Source of the DNA: Vandammella animalimorsus
GTDB lineage: Bacteria > Pseudomonadota > Gammaproteobacteria > Burkholderiales > Burkholderiaceae_C
Length of the DNA stretch: 64,000 bases
Assembly (NCBI RefSeq): GCF_002285265.1
Contig: NZ_NSJB01000007.1
Coordinates: 54,350-118,349 of the forward strand
Direction: 5' to 3'
Shown here: one piece after another, positions 46,130-55,624 of the stretch
Position numbering within the stretch: the first letter of the stretch is position 1
Layout of the letters: every line of letters begins with the position of its first letter
Made by a program: the position numbers and the translations under genes
Notes under the pieces: model-generated
Databases searched by the model: none
What the model was told of the DNA's origin: nothing
The model's input: the letters and a program-made list of their open reading frames with translations, nothing else

Positions 46130-47134
46130 TCAATCGATGGTCACGCCCGTCTCTTTCACGGCCTTGGCCCAGCGCTCGCGGTCGCTGCGCACCAACTGCC
46201 CCAAGTCTGCGGCCGTGCCCACAAACGGCTCACAGCCCAGGGCACGCAGCTTCTCCAGCATCTGCGGGTGCGCCAGCGCGCGCTGCACCTCGCCCTGCAG
46301 CTGCGCGACGATGGCCTCGGGCGTGCCCGCCGGCGCAAACAGCGCATACCAGGGCGCGGCGCCAAAGCCTGGCAGGGTTTCGCTGATGGTGGGCACATCG
46401 GGCAGCGCCGGCGTGCGCTCGGGGTTGACCACGCCCAGCACCTTGAGCTTGCCCGACTGCACGAAGCCCATCACCGAAGGCAGGCTTTGCACCGACAGCG
46501 GCACCTGCCCGCTCACCACATCGGTGGCAGCGGCCGCCGAGCCCTTGTACGGCACGTGCAGCAACTCAATGCCTGCGGCCTTTTGCAACAGCGCGGCCAT
46601 CAAATGGTTCAGCGTGCCATTGCCCGCCGAGGCGATGGCGTAATGCCCTGGCTGGGCCTTGGCCAGCGCGATCAGGCCGGCCACGTCGTTGGCGCCAAAG
46701 TCCGGGTGGGCCACCAGCACGTAACCAGCGCGGGCGATGGGCGCCACCGGGATGAAGTCCTTCTCGGGATCAAAGCCCGGGTTCTTGTACAGCGCCGGGG
46801 CGATAACCTGGGCGCTGTCGGTCGTCACCAGCAGGGTGTAGCCATCGCCGCGCGTGCGGCTCAGGGCGGCGGTGGCGCGCGTGCCGCCCGCGCCAGGGCG
46901 GTTGTCCACTATCACGCTCTGGCCCAATTGCTCGGCCAGGCGCTGCGCCAGCACGCGCGCCAACACATCATTGGCGCCGCCGGCGGCCTGCGGCACCACC
47001 AGCGTCACCGGGCGGGCCGGGTACTTCTCCTGCGCCAGCGCAGCGCCCGCAAGCCAGGAAGAAGCCAGCCCAGCGGCCAGCAAGGCCAAGGCCTGACGGC
47101 GGCTGGCCGCCTGGGGAAAAGGATGAAAAGTCAT
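46130..47134 (-). CDS. Bug/TctC-family solute-binding protein 2
   Basis: A 334-aa exported binding protein. The N-terminus (HPFPQAASRRQALALLAAGL) has a twin-arginine-like RRQAL and hydrophobic core ending ...GAALAQ. Family motifs: YPARPVTLVVPQAAGGANDV, NRPGAGGTRATAAL, LLHVPYKGSAAAATDVVSGQ and LPDVPTISET. It is distinct from the first Bug gene (29716). Lacks nearby TctA/TctB. It is divergent from a DUF4395 gene; the 252-bp space holds an AT-rich patch near 47281-47306. Ligand unknown. Confidence 0.92.
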   Translation of the reverse strand: MTFHPFPQAASRRQALALLAAGLASSWLAGAALAQEKYPARPVTLVVPQAAGGANDVLARVLAQRLAEQLGQSVIVDNRPGAGGTRATAALSRTRGDGYTLLVTTDSAQVIAPALYKNPGFDPEKDFIPVAPIARAGYVLVAHPDFGANDVAGLIALAKAQPGHYAIASAGNGTLNHLMAALLQKAAGIELLHVPYKGSAAAATDVVSGQVPLSVQSLPSVMGFVQSGKLKVLGVVNPERTPALPDVPTISETLPGFGAAPWYALFAPAGTPEAIVAQLQGEVQRALAHPQMLEKLRALGCEPFVGTAADLGQLVRSDRERWAKAVKETGVTID

Positions 47135-47386
47135 GGTGTGTTTCCTCAAAAAAAGTGGGCGGCATCCGCCCGGTGCTGCAGGCCACAGGGCGTGCGGCGC
47201 TGCGATTTTCTTGCACTTCTTGCGCACCTGGCAGTGCGTGATGGCGCGGCGGAGTTGATTTTTTGTCTGCGCCAAGGGCGCAAATATTCAAAAAACATGT
47301 AATATCCCGCCGCCCCACGGCGGCGCGCTCGTCTGGCCTGCTGCGGGGCGATGCGTTCGTGTGTCCCATTTTGCAAAGGTTTTGCC

Positions 47387-47815
47387 ATGCTTCGCTTTGA
47401 TCTGCCCCCGGTCTGGTCCCACGTCACACGCTGGGAATCCTTCATCAACTTCCTGTTTTGCGGCGCGGCGCTGCTGTGGTCGCCCTGGCTGATGGCCGTG
47501 CCGATGGTGCAGGGCCTGGTGCGCGGCTTCATCGGCCATTACAAGTGCCCCTCGCACCGCGTGTGGGCCAAGCTGTTCGAGGCGCGCGGCTGGGGCGGCA
47601 AGAAGGAGAACGCCGGCGCCAAGATGTTTGCCAACAAGCTGCTGTTCATTGCCAGTGCCGTTTCGCTGCTGCTGGCCTACCTGGGCAGCCCGATGTGGCA
47701 AGTGCCCTGCATTGCCGTGATGGTGCTGACCACGCTGGATTGGGCCGTGGGCTTTTGCGCCGCCTGCACGGTCTATGGCCTGTGGTACAGCAAGTTCCCG
47801 CCCAAGACCATGTGA
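47387..47815 (+). CDS. DUF4395 integral membrane protein
   Basis: A 142-aa membrane protein of the DUF4395 family. It has three to four helices: FINFLFCGAALLWSPWLMAV, MFANKLLFIASAVSLLLAYL and VPCIAVMVLTTLDWAVGFCA. Several Cys occur, including YKCPSH and VGFCAACTVYGLWY near the C-terminus. Members are often found near thiol or sulfur metabolism genes; here a sulfide:quinone oxidoreductase follows 372 bp later. The start at 47387 is chosen because the upstream part of the open frame is not conserved in character. Function unknown. Confidence 0.82.
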   Translation: MLRFDLPPVWSHVTRWESFINFLFCGAALLWSPWLMAVPMVQGLVRGFIGHYKCPSHRVWAKLFEARGWGGKKENAGAKMFANKLLFIASAVSLLLAYLGSPMWQVPCIAVMVLTTLDWAVGFCAACTVYGLWYSKFPPKTM

Positions 47816-48187
47816 TCTGGGCAATGGCATGGGCGCTGCCCCGCTTCGATACCTGGGGCTAACCCTAGAAAGCGGCGCGACTGGGGTTTGGCTGCCCAGG
47901 CAGCAGACACAATAGCGCCCGCCAATTTTTCCCCTCTGGCTGCCAAAGGGCTGGCCTTGGGGCCTGTTGCACATCCCGGTGTGAATATGAACAGGCCCTC
48001 ATGCCATGCCCTTGGGCCTGCTCAGGATTTCGCCGCCAAGGCTGCCGGTACGGTTTTTGGACGGACTGCAAGGCGCACAACGCCGCAGACCGGCCAAGGC
48101 CGTACTTTTTTGCCCGCTGGGGCGGCCAAGACCTTGAACAGGCCCTTAGCCTGCCACCCCTTCCGTTCAACACAAGGAACTCTGTCA
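47816..48187. other. 372-bp gap with inverted and dispersed repeats
   Basis: Between DUF4395 and SQR genes. It has an inverted repeat GGGCCTGTT/AACAGGCCC (47960-47968, 47990-47998) and, on the minus strand, dispersed repeat copy 4 (48121-48143, GCCTGTTCAAGGTCTTGGCC). The SQR frame stays open back to 47888 but without coding character. No gene is supported. Confidence 0.55.
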
Positions 48188-49516
48188 ATGACCGAAGAAA
48201 AACAATCCGCATTGAACCGCCGCGAGCTGATTTCGCTGGGCCTGGCAGGTGCGGGCCTGAGTTTGCTGCCCGCCAGCGGCGCGCAGGCCGCGCCGGCCAA
48301 GGTCAAGACCAGCGCGCGCATCGTCATCGCCGGCGCGGGCGCGGCCGGCCTGGCCAGCGCCTCGCGCCTGGCCGCAGCGCTCGATGGCGCCAAGATCACC
48401 ATCATCGATCCGCGCAAGCAGCACCTGTACCAACCCGGCTACACGCTGGTGGCCGCCGGCATCAAGCCGGAGAACTACCCTGTCTCGACCACGGCCGAAT
48501 ACATCCCCAAGGGCGTGCAATGGGTGGCCGAGCGCGTGGCCGAGATCGACCCCGAGGGCAATCGCGTGGTGACCGACTCGGGCAAGAGCTTTGCCTATGA
48601 CTTCCTGTTCGTCACCACCGGCCTGGTGCTGGACTACGCCGCCATCGAGGGCATGGACGAGGGCCTGATCGGCCGCGAGGGCATCGGCAGCATCTACCAC
48701 AGCCCGCAAGGCGCATTTGCCACCTGGCGCGAGATGGACCGCTTCACGCAAAAAGGCGGCGTGGGCGTGTTCCTGCGCCCGGCCTCGGAGATGAAATGCG
48801 CGGGCGCGCCGCTGAAATACACCTTTCTGGTGGAGGACTACCTCAGCCGCCGCGGCGTGCGCGGGCGCTCGCAGCTGATCTACAACGCCCACAGCAAGGC
48901 CTTGTTCAGCGTGCCCGTGGTGGCCGAAAAAGTGCGCATGCTGTTCCAGGAGCGCGGCGTGCAGGTCAACTACGAGCGCTCGCTCAAGTCCATCGACCCA
49001 GGCCGCCGCATCGCCACCTTCAACACCACTGAGGGCACAACTGAGCTGCAATACGACTTCATCAACGTCATCCCGCCGATGAAGGCGCCCGACGCCGTGC
49101 GCAACAGCCCCCTGCCCTGGCAGGAAGGCAAGTGGGCCAAGGATGGCTGGATGGAAGTGGACAAGGGCACGCTGCGTCACGTGCGCTACCCCAACGTCTT
49201 TGGTGTGGGCGACATCGCCGGCGTGCCCAAGGGCAAGACGGCCGCCAGCGTCAAATGGCAAGTGCCCGTGGCCGTTGACCACGCCGTGGCCGAAATGGCC
49301 GGCACCACCAGCAAATCCCTCTACACCGGCTACACCTCCTGCCCGCTGGTGACGCGCCTGGGCCGCGCCATGCTGGTGGAGTTCGACTACCAGAACAACC
49401 TGCTGCCCTCCTTCCCCGGCGTCATCGCCCCGCTGGAAGAGCTCTGGGCCAGCTGGGTGCTCAAGACCACCGCCCTCAAACCCACCTACATCAGCATGCT
49501 GCGCGGCCAAGTCTGA
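48188..49516 (+). CDS. sqr: sulfide:quinone oxidoreductase (type II-like)
   Basis: A 442-aa flavoprotein that oxidises sulfide and passes electrons to quinone at the membrane. A twin-arginine leader (LNRRELISLGLAGAGLSLLP) ends near AQAAPAK, so the enzyme may face the periplasm. FAD motif: RIVIAGAGAAGLASASRLAA. The two cysteines expected in the SQR redox centre are in EMKCAGAPLKYTFL and TGYTSCPLVTRLGRAMLVEF, which resemble mitochondrial/type II SQR. It has NVFGVGDIAGVPKGKTAA in the second FAD part. DUF5368-like and DsrE genes follow, forming a sulfur operon. Confidence 0.88.
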   Translation: MTEEKQSALNRRELISLGLAGAGLSLLPASGAQAAPAKVKTSARIVIAGAGAAGLASASRLAAALDGAKITIIDPRKQHLYQPGYTLVAAGIKPENYPVSTTAEYIPKGVQWVAERVAEIDPEGNRVVTDSGKSFAYDFLFVTTGLVLDYAAIEGMDEGLIGREGIGSIYHSPQGAFATWREMDRFTQKGGVGVFLRPASEMKCAGAPLKYTFLVEDYLSRRGVRGRSQLIYNAHSKALFSVPVVAEKVRMLFQERGVQVNYERSLKSIDPGRRIATFNTTEGTTELQYDFINVIPPMKAPDAVRNSPLPWQEGKWAKDGWMEVDKGTLRHVRYPNVFGVGDIAGVPKGKTAASVKWQVPVAVDHAVAEMAGTTSKSLYTGYTSCPLVTRLGRAMLVEFDYQNNLLPSFPGVIAPLEELWASWVLKTTALKPTYISMLRGQV

Positions 49517-49545
49517 GCGCGCGCCAACGACAAGGAGAACAACAC

Positions 49546-49899
49546 ATGAAAGAACTGGATTTTTCCTCCGTGTGGGCCGTGCTGCAGGAAATGCTGGGCG
49601 CGCCCCTGCTGATTGCCCTGCCCCTCATCAGCATCCTGGGCACACTGGCCTTCTTGCTGCTGTTGCTGCGCGAGCGCCGCCTGGCGCCCGCACGCCTGGT
49701 GGCCTGCCAATTCCTGGGCCTGCTCGGCGGCGTGCTGGCCGTGGCGCTCATGTTCCAGGTCGCATCCTCGGGCACCACCAGCCCCGGCGGCGCCATCGAC
49801 TGGCTGGTCATCGGCCTGGTCTACCTGCTGGGCATGATCGGCACGACCATCGTCTGCTACAGCATCGCCGGCTGGTTCAGGCAACTGCGCGCGGTCTGA
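49546..49899 (+). CDS. DUF5368-like small membrane protein
   Basis: A 117-aa protein with three membrane segments: PLLIALPLISILGTLAFLLL, ACQFLGLLGGVLAVALMFQV and WLVIGLVYLLGMIGTTIVCY. An AAGGAG lies 9 bases before the ATG. It fits the DUF5368 family as I recall it; the name is not certain. It sits 29 bp after sqr and is followed by a DsrE gene, so it is probably part of sulfide oxidation. The function is unknown; a membrane anchor or sulfur-exchange role would be speculation. Confidence 0.65.
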   Translation: MKELDFSSVWAVLQEMLGAPLLIALPLISILGTLAFLLLLLRERRLAPARLVACQFLGLLGGVLAVALMFQVASSGTTSPGGAIDWLVIGLVYLLGMIGTTIVCYSIAGWFRQLRAV

Positions 49900-50093
49900 T
49901 CCCAGGCAGCCCCGAAGGGAAGGCCTGCCAAATCCAGCGGTAAAGTGCGCGCTGCGGATCGCAATGCAATGCCAGGCGCAAGCCACCGCAATGGCCCCAA
50001 CCATTGCAAGCGCGAGCAACACAGCAGACTGCCCGCATCCGCAAATACACACGGCGCGGTGATTCGTGCCGACCTTCCCTAGGAGAGAAACTC

Positions 50094-50465
50094 ATGCAAA
50101 CCACCGACTTCGTCGCCACCCTGTTCGACGGCCACGGCAACCCGGACAAAGTCACCGTGGCCTTCACCATGGCCGTGAACGCGCTCAAGAAAGGCCACAG
50201 CGCCACCTTGATCCTGATGGCCGAAGGCGTCACGCTGGGCAAGCCCAAAGCCACCGAAGGCATGGACATCGGCGCCCCGTTCGAGCCCGTGCCCACTCTG
50301 CTGGCCAGCTTTCTCGAACTGGGCGGCCGCGTGGCCATCTGCAAATCCTGCATGCTGCACAACGGCCTGCAGGAAAGCGACATGGCCCCCGGCTACGACA
50401 TCATCACCGCCCCGGACGTCATCGACCTGCTGATGGCCGCCAAGGGCAGCCTGCAGGTGACTTGA
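50094..50465 (+). CDS. DsrE-family sulfur-relay protein
   Basis: A 123-aa cytoplasmic protein with the DsrE fold: MQTTDFVATLFDGHGNPDKV, a central ALKKGHSATLILMAEGVTLG and the Cys-containing AICKSCMLHNGLQESDM. Proteins of this family carry persulfide sulfur on a cysteine. The gene lies downstream of sqr and the DUF5368-like gene, with AGGAGAG 7 bases before the ATG and a strong terminator after it. It may receive the sulfur released by sulfide oxidation; this is inference from context. Confidence 0.85.
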   Translation: MQTTDFVATLFDGHGNPDKVTVAFTMAVNALKKGHSATLILMAEGVTLGKPKATEGMDIGAPFEPVPTLLASFLELGGRVAICKSCMLHNGLQESDMAPGYDIITAPDVIDLLMAAKGSLQVT

Positions 50466-50502
50466 GCGAGCCAACAGGCCCTAGATCCCCAGCTCACAAC
50501 GC

Positions 50503-50545
50503 CAACGGCCCAGCAGGTGATGCACCGCTGGGCCGTTGCTCTTTT
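50503..50545 (+). terminator. terminator after sqr-DsrE group
   Basis: CAACGGCCCAGC (50503-50514) pairs with GCTGGGCCGTTG (50527-50538); the loop contains a further GGTG/CACC. CTCTTTT follows. It lies between the convergent DsrE and slt genes. Confidence 0.9.
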
Positions 50546-50616
50546 GTCACGCCCGGCTTGGCCAAGGCGCCGGCCAGGCAAACGGGCTGCGCCCGGGGCC
50601 AACCGGGCATCTCACA

Positions 50617-52668
50617 TCACGGCAGATCGGCAATCGCCGCCGGGTCGCTCTCCTGGCGCGGGCCGATGTGGGGGCCCAGGCGCAGGCTGGGCGATTGCGG
50701 CTGGCCGCTGAGGATGGCGCCGTAGACGGTGGCGTTGGCCAGTACTTTTTGCACGTAGTCGCGCGTTTCGTTGAAGGGGATGTTCTCGGCCCAGATGGCT
50801 GTCTCCAGCACCGGGCCGTTGCGCCAGCTGCGCGGCCGCCCCGGGCCGGCGTTGTAGGCGGCGGCGGCCAGCGGCATGGAGCCGGCGAATTCGTCCAGCG
50901 CCAGTTTCAGGTAGGCCGTGCCGATGGCGATGTTGGTGTCTTTGTGGTTGAGGTCACCGGGTTTGAAGTCATCCAGCCCGATGCGCTTGGCCGTCCAGCG
51001 GGCGGTGGCGGGCATGACTTGCATCAGCCCCGAGGCGCCGACGCTGGAGCGCGCGTCCATGATGAAGCGGCTTTCCTGGCGGATCAGGCCGTAGACGTAG
51101 GCCGGGTCGAGCTGGATTTCGCGCGTGCGGCGCACCACGTCGTCCTTGAAGGGCATGGGGTAGCGCTGGCGAAAGCTCATGAAGTCGCGCGTGCGCTCGC
51201 TGGTGTTGATGCAGCGGTCCCAGACTTCGTAGCGGCAGGCCAGGTCGGCGGCGGCCAGCAGGTCGCGGTCGCTCATGCCGCCGCGCTCGTGCAGGTTGGT
51301 GGTGTAGTTCCATTCGCGCACGCCTTCGCTGCGCAGGCCGATGCTGATGGCGTAGATGCCGCGCAGCAGGCCGGGGTTGGTGCGCGCGCGGGCTTTCTCC
51401 GCTTCGGTGAGGGCGGCGGGCTCGGGCGCGATGCCGACCTTGCCGCCCAGCGCCTGGTAGGCCAGCTGGGCGTAGAAGCTGGTGGTGCCGGCGATGCTTT
51501 GCAGCAGGCGCTGCGCGCTGGCCTGGTCCTCGGCCCGGCCTGTGGCCTGCAGCGCGCGCGCGCGCCAGTAGGCCCAGGTGGGCGATTGCTGGTCATCGAC
51601 GCTCATGGCGTCGATGGCGCGCGCCACTTGCGGCCATTGGCCAAAGCGCAGCGCCACGCGGGCTTTCCAGTGCAGTTGTTCGTCGAGCAGGTTGCGCGGG
51701 TCTTTCACCTGCGCGAAGTACTCCTGCGCCTGCGGCGCCAGACGGATGCCGGCCCAGCGGCCGATGGCGCCCCAGACGAAGTCGCGCTCGGCCGGGCTCA
51801 TGTGCGCGGCCCATTGGCTTTTCATCTGCGCGGCGGCGGCGGCGGCATCGCTGCTGGCCAGGCGCGCCAGGGCCAGCGGCACCAGCGCGCGCCGCGCCGG
51901 ATCGCTGGCGGTGCTGCGATGGCCCAGGAAGGCTGCGGCCTTGCCCATGGCGCTGTCCACATGCGCCAGGGAGGCCGGCGCGACGATGCCCACGGCCGCG
52001 CGCACAACGCCCGGGCGGTTGTGGTGCGCGCCAATGCGCGCGCGCTGCCAGACTTGCTGGGGCTTGATGCGGCCATCGGCGAAGAACTCCTGCACGGCGT
52101 GCGTGCAACCGTCGTCGGCGCGGTTTTGCCCCCACCACAGCGACAGCACCTGCTGGGGCGCGGCAGGCGCGGCGCGGCCCTGGATGTCGCTGATCAGCAG
52201 CTCATAGCACTTGACCTGCGGGTCGTCCTGCATGCGAAAGCCCTGGGCGTAGTGCATGAACTCGGCCCATTGGCGGCGCTGGCCCAGCAGCAGCAGCCAG
52301 TCGTTGCGCAAGCGGTCTTCGACGTAGCTGCCGCGGTAGCGCGCCAGGAAGGCGTCCACCTCGCGCCGGTCGGCATCGCGCAGACGGTGGCTGAGCTCCC
52401 AGTAGGCGCCCCAGCCTTCCAGCGCATGGCCTTGCACGCTGGGCAAGAGCTGGGCCAGGCGCGCGCCATTCTTTGCGGTGTAGGCCTGGCGCATCTCCAG
52501 GATGGCCTGGTCACCGGCGCGCGAGGGCGCCTGCCGGGCAGCGCTGGCCGAGGGCTGCAACTGGTGCTGCGACTGGCTTTGCAACTGGGCCTGCGCGGGG
52601 CCTGCGGCAGTGGCTGCCAGCAGCGCCAGAGCGGCGCAAAGTGGTGTCAGAATGGTGGTCGATCGCAT
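50617..52668 (-). CDS. slt: soluble lytic murein transglycosylase
   Basis: A 683-aa periplasmic enzyme that cleaves peptidoglycan glycan strands. A signal peptide (LCAALALLAATAAGPAQAQ) leads to a Gln/Ser-rich QSQSQ stretch, a long superhelical U/L-domain, and a C-terminal lysozyme-like domain: GLIRQESRFIMDARSSVGAS (catalytic Glu), GLMQVMPATARWTA, and AAAAYNAGPGRPRSW. Length matches Slt70-type enzymes. The 912-aa open frame includes non-coding upstream DNA. It is divergent from the 5-formyl-THF cyclo-ligase gene (15 bp apart). Confidence 0.94.
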   Translation of the reverse strand: MRSTTILTPLCAALALLAATAAGPAQAQLQSQSQHQLQPSASAARQAPSRAGDQAILEMRQAYTAKNGARLAQLLPSVQGHALEGWGAYWELSHRLRDADRREVDAFLARYRGSYVEDRLRNDWLLLLGQRRQWAEFMHYAQGFRMQDDPQVKCYELLISDIQGRAAPAAPQQVLSLWWGQNRADDGCTHAVQEFFADGRIKPQQVWQRARIGAHHNRPGVVRAAVGIVAPASLAHVDSAMGKAAAFLGHRSTASDPARRALVPLALARLASSDAAAAAAQMKSQWAAHMSPAERDFVWGAIGRWAGIRLAPQAQEYFAQVKDPRNLLDEQLHWKARVALRFGQWPQVARAIDAMSVDDQQSPTWAYWRARALQATGRAEDQASAQRLLQSIAGTTSFYAQLAYQALGGKVGIAPEPAALTEAEKARARTNPGLLRGIYAISIGLRSEGVREWNYTTNLHERGGMSDRDLLAAADLACRYEVWDRCINTSERTRDFMSFRQRYPMPFKDDVVRRTREIQLDPAYVYGLIRQESRFIMDARSSVGASGLMQVMPATARWTAKRIGLDDFKPGDLNHKDTNIAIGTAYLKLALDEFAGSMPLAAAAYNAGPGRPRSWRNGPVLETAIWAENIPFNETRDYVQKVLANATVYGAILSGQPQSPSLRLGPHIGPRQESDPAAIADLP

Positions 52669-52683
52669 GCCGGGAATTATGAA

Positions 52684-53256
52684 ATGGACAAAGCCACGCT
52701 GAGGAGAACTCTGGTGCAGCGGCGGGTCAATATGGCCAGTCGGATCGAGAAGAATGCGCAGCTGCAACAGGTCATGCGCATCTGGCTGGTGGATCGCCCC
52801 GAGCTGATCATCGGCGCGTACTGGCCCATCAAGGGCGAGTTCGATCCGCTGCCGGCGCTGCACCGCTGGAAGGAGGATGGCGAGCTGCTGGACGCCCCGA
52901 TGATGCGCCGCATCGCCCTGCCCGTGGTGGACAAGACCCACAAGACGCTGCGCTTTCACGCCTGGTACCCGGGCTGCCCGATGGAGGAGGATGCCTACGG
53001 CATCCCCAAGCCCAAGGACACGGACATTCTGGAGCCCGACCTGCTGTTCATCCCCTGCGTGGGCTATGGCGCGGGCGGCTACCGGCTGGGCTATGGCGGC
53101 GGCTTTTACGACCGCACGCTGGCGGCGCTCAAGCCGCGCCCGTTCACCGTCGGCCTGGGCTATACCGAGGGCTTCGTCGAAGACTTCGAGCCCGAGCCGC
53201 ACGACATTCCGCTCGACGCCATCCTCAACGACAACGGCGTGGTCTGGCCCGTGTGA
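52684..53256 (+). CDS. 5-formyltetrahydrofolate cyclo-ligase
   Basis: A 190-aa enzyme that turns 5-formyl-THF into methenyl-THF with ATP, keeping folate one-carbon pools available. The N-terminus MDKATLRRTLVQRRVNMASR, a substrate segment YWPIKGEFDPLPAL and the classical ATP-binding loop GYGAGGYRLGYGGGFYDRTL are present. It starts only 15 bp from the divergent slt gene. Its stop is followed by GST and cca genes on the same strand. A 6S RNA, found next to this gene in some gammaproteobacteria, is not visible here. Confidence 0.92.
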   Translation: MDKATLRRTLVQRRVNMASRIEKNAQLQQVMRIWLVDRPELIIGAYWPIKGEFDPLPALHRWKEDGELLDAPMMRRIALPVVDKTHKTLRFHAWYPGCPMEEDAYGIPKPKDTDILEPDLLFIPCVGYGAGGYRLGYGGGFYDRTLAALKPRPFTVGLGYTEGFVEDFEPEPHDIPLDAILNDNGVVWPV

Positions 53257-53345
53257 GCGCCCAAGGCCTTGCGCCAGCCCCGCCGCCATTCGCGCAACCA
53301 TCCACCCAGCAGGCCGGCAGGCCAGAGAGAAAGAGAGGCACGCCC

Positions 53346-54068
53346 ATGACCGCACCCGCCACCGCGCTGACGCTCTACATCGGCAACAAGAACTACTCGT
53401 CCTGGTCCATGCGCCCCTGGGTGCTGATGCGCGAGCACGGCATCGCCTTTCGCGAAGTGAAGCTGCGCTTTGACAGCTTCGCGCCCGATTCGGAGTTCAA
53501 GAAAACCATCTCGCACATCAGCCCGGCCGGCAAGGTGCCGGTGCTGGTCGATGGCAACTTGGTGATCTGGGATTCGCTGGCCATCGTCGAATACCTGGCC
53601 GAGCGCTTTGCCCAGCGAAACCTGTGGCCGCAGCCCGTCGCCCAGCGCGCGCGGGCGCGCAGCATCTGCGCCGAAATGCACACCGGCTTTACCGCGCTGC
53701 GCAGCGCCCTGCCGATGAACATCGAGGCCCGCCTGCCCGAAGCCGGCGCCATTGCCTGGCGCGACAAGCCCGCCCTGCGCCGCGACATGCAGCGCATCGA
53801 GGCGCTGTGCGGCGAGCTGCTGCGCAACCACCACGGCCCCTTCCTGTTTGGCGAGCACTTCACCATCGCCGACGCCTTCTACGCCCCGCTGGTCATGCGC
53901 GTGCAGACCTACGCCCTGCCGGTGAGCGAGACCGTGCGCGGCTACGTGCAGGCCATCTGCGCCAGCCAAGGCGTGGCTGCCTGGATCGAAGGCGCCCTGG
54001 CCGAGCACGACTTCGTCGTCTCCGAAGAGCCCTACCGCCTGCAGGCCGGCAGCGCGCACGGCGACTGA
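53346..54068 (+). CDS. glutathione S-transferase family protein
   Basis: A 240-aa protein: a thioredoxin-fold domain ([40 protein letters not shown] with the cis-Pro and the glutathione-binding Glu/Asp-Ser) and an all-helical C-terminal domain ([20 protein letters not shown]). The NYSSWS segment supplies the usual catalytic Ser of this subgroup. Glutathione is made by gshA/gshB in the same window. The open frame extends upstream, but the ATG at 53346 fits the family. Substrate unknown. Confidence 0.92.
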   Translation: MTAPATALTLYIGNKNYSSWSMRPWVLMREHGIAFREVKLRFDSFAPDSEFKKTISHISPAGKVPVLVDGNLVIWDSLAIVEYLAERFAQRNLWPQPVAQRARARSICAEMHTGFTALRSALPMNIEARLPEAGAIAWRDKPALRRDMQRIEALCGELLRNHHGPFLFGEHFTIADAFYAPLVMRVQTYALPVSETVRGYVQAICASQGVAAWIEGALAEHDFVVSEEPYRLQAGSAHGD

Positions 54069-54091
54069 GCGCCTGCTGCGCGCCAACACCG

Positions 54092-55396
54092 ATGAGCAGC
54101 GCCCTGCCCCCCCAGGCCGCCAGCGATGCGCCGGCCCCGCGCATCTACATGGTCGGCGGCGCCGTGCGCGACCAGCTGCTGGGGCGCCCCGTGCAGGACC
54201 GCGACTGGGTCGTGGTCGGCGCCACGCCACAGTGGATGAGCGCGCAGGGCTTCACCCCGGTGGGCAAGGACTTCCCGGTCTTTTTGCACCCGCAAACCCA
54301 TGAGGAATACGCCCTGGCGCGCACCGAGCGCAAAAGCGGCCGCGGCTACAAAGGCTTTACCGTCTACGCCGAGCCCAGCGTCACGCTGGAGCAAGACCTG
54401 GCCCGGCGCGACCTGACCATCAACGCCATCGCCATGCGCCAGCTGGCCGATGGCCGGCAGGAATGGATCGACCCCTACGGCGGCCGCGCCGACCTGCAGC
54501 GCAAGCGGCTGCGTCACGTCAGCGCCGCCTTCGCCGAAGACCCGCTGCGCATCCTGCGCCTGGCGCGCTTTGCCGCGCGCTTTGCCGACTTCAGCGTCGC
54601 CGAGGACACCATGGCGCTGATGCGCGGCATGGTGCAGGCCGGCGAGGCCGCCCACCTGGTGCCCGAGCGCGTCTGGCAGGAGCTGGCCCGTGGCCTGATG
54701 GAGCACGCGCCGCTGCGCATGTTCACCGTGCTGCACGACTGCGGCGCACTGGCCGTGGTCCTGCCCGAACTGGCGCAGCGCTGGAGCCAGCCGGCCCCGC
54801 AGTCGCAGTCGCAGTCGCAGTCGCAGTCGCAGTCGCAGCCAGCACCCAGCCCCACGCCCGCAGCGTTGCAGGCACTGGCCGCCGCCGTGCGCGCCCAGGC
54901 CCCGCTGGCCGTGCGCTACGCCTGCCTGCTGCACGGCCCCGCCCCGCATGGCACCGCCACCAGCGCCCAAGCCCAGGCCATGGCCGCCCGCCTGAAAGTG
55001 CCCACCGAACTGCGCGAGCTGGCACTGCTGCTGGCCCGGCAACGCCAGGCCATCGATGCCAGCCTGCATACCGACGCAGCGCACACCCTCGCCCTGCTGG
55101 AGCACTGCGACGCGCTGCGCCGACCGGAGCGCTTCGCCCAGGCACTGTGGGCCTGCGAGTGCATGGCCCAGGCCGATGCCGCCCTGGCCCCGCCCCTGCC
55201 TGCACAAAGCGCGGCTGCAAAAGCCGCCACCCCAGCCTATCCGCAACGCCCGCGCCTGCTGGCAGCGCTGCAGGCTGCGCAGTCGGTCGACACCGCCCCC
55301 ATCGCCGCCCAGGCAGCGCGCCAGGGCCTGCAGGGCCCGCAAATCGGCGCCCAAATCCAAGCCGCCCGCATCGCCGCCGTCGCCGCGCTGTTCTAG
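54092..55396 (+). CDS. cca: CCA-adding tRNA nucleotidyltransferase
   Basis: A 434-aa enzyme that adds or repairs the 3' CCA end of tRNAs. The catalytic N-domain has [20 protein letters not shown], followed by [12 protein letters not shown] and [20 protein letters not shown]. The E. coli enzyme has an HD phosphohydrolase domain; here the equivalent site reads [12 protein letters not shown], so the HD pair is lost and that activity is probably absent. Just before it lies a Gln-Ser repeat from a (CAGTCG)n tract. It starts 23 bp after the GST stop. The only tRNA gene of the window, further right, encodes its own CCA. Confidence 0.93.
   Translation: MSSALPPQAASDAPAPRIYMVGGAVRDQLLGRPVQDRDWVVVGATPQWMSAQGFTPVGKDFPVFLHPQTHEEYALARTERKSGRGYKGFTVYAEPSVTLEQDLARRDLTINAIAMRQLADGRQEWIDPYGGRADLQRKRLRHVSAAFAEDPLRILRLARFAARFADFSVAEDTMALMRGMVQAGEAAHLVPERVWQELARGLMEHAPLRMFTVLHDCGALAVVLPELAQRWSQPAPQSQSQSQSQSQSQPAPSPTPAALQALAAAVRAQAPLAVRYACLLHGPAPHGTATSAQAQAMAARLKVPTELRELALLLARQRQAIDASLHTDAAHTLALLEHCDALRRPERFAQALWACECMAQADAALAPPLPAQSAAAKAATPAYPQRPRLLAALQAAQSVDTAPIAAQAARQGLQGPQIGAQIQAARIAAVAALF
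54800..54838 (+). repeat. hexanucleotide tandem repeat (CAGTCG)6.5 in cca
   Basis: Six perfect CAGTCG units plus CAG. They encode alternating Gln-Ser in the linker before the former HD region of Cca. Unit changes keep the reading frame. Confidence 0.95.
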
Positions 55397-55456
55397 GGGT
55401 TGTTGAGATTTGGTTTGCGAAGCGGTTTTTCGAGGCAAAAGCCGCAGATGCACAGC

Positions 55457-55495
55457 GAAAACGCTTGCAAGCTTGAACACCTTGCAAGCGTTTTC
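55457..55495. terminator. bidirectional terminator between cca and rnr
   Basis: GAAAACGCTTGCAAG (55457-55471) and CTTGCAAGCGTTTTC (55481-55495) form a perfect 15-bp stem over a 9-base loop. Each strand ends in TTTTC, so it can serve both convergent genes. Confidence 0.8.
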
Positions 55496-55624
55496 AACGC
55501 AGCAGCTGTGCGCAGTTTTGGCCGAAATCGCCGCGCCGCGCTCATCCTCTGCTAACGAATCGCAGCGCACACCGAGGCGCTGGAATTCGTACAAACCTTC
55601 CCAGAAGGCCGCGCACCCTGCTGC

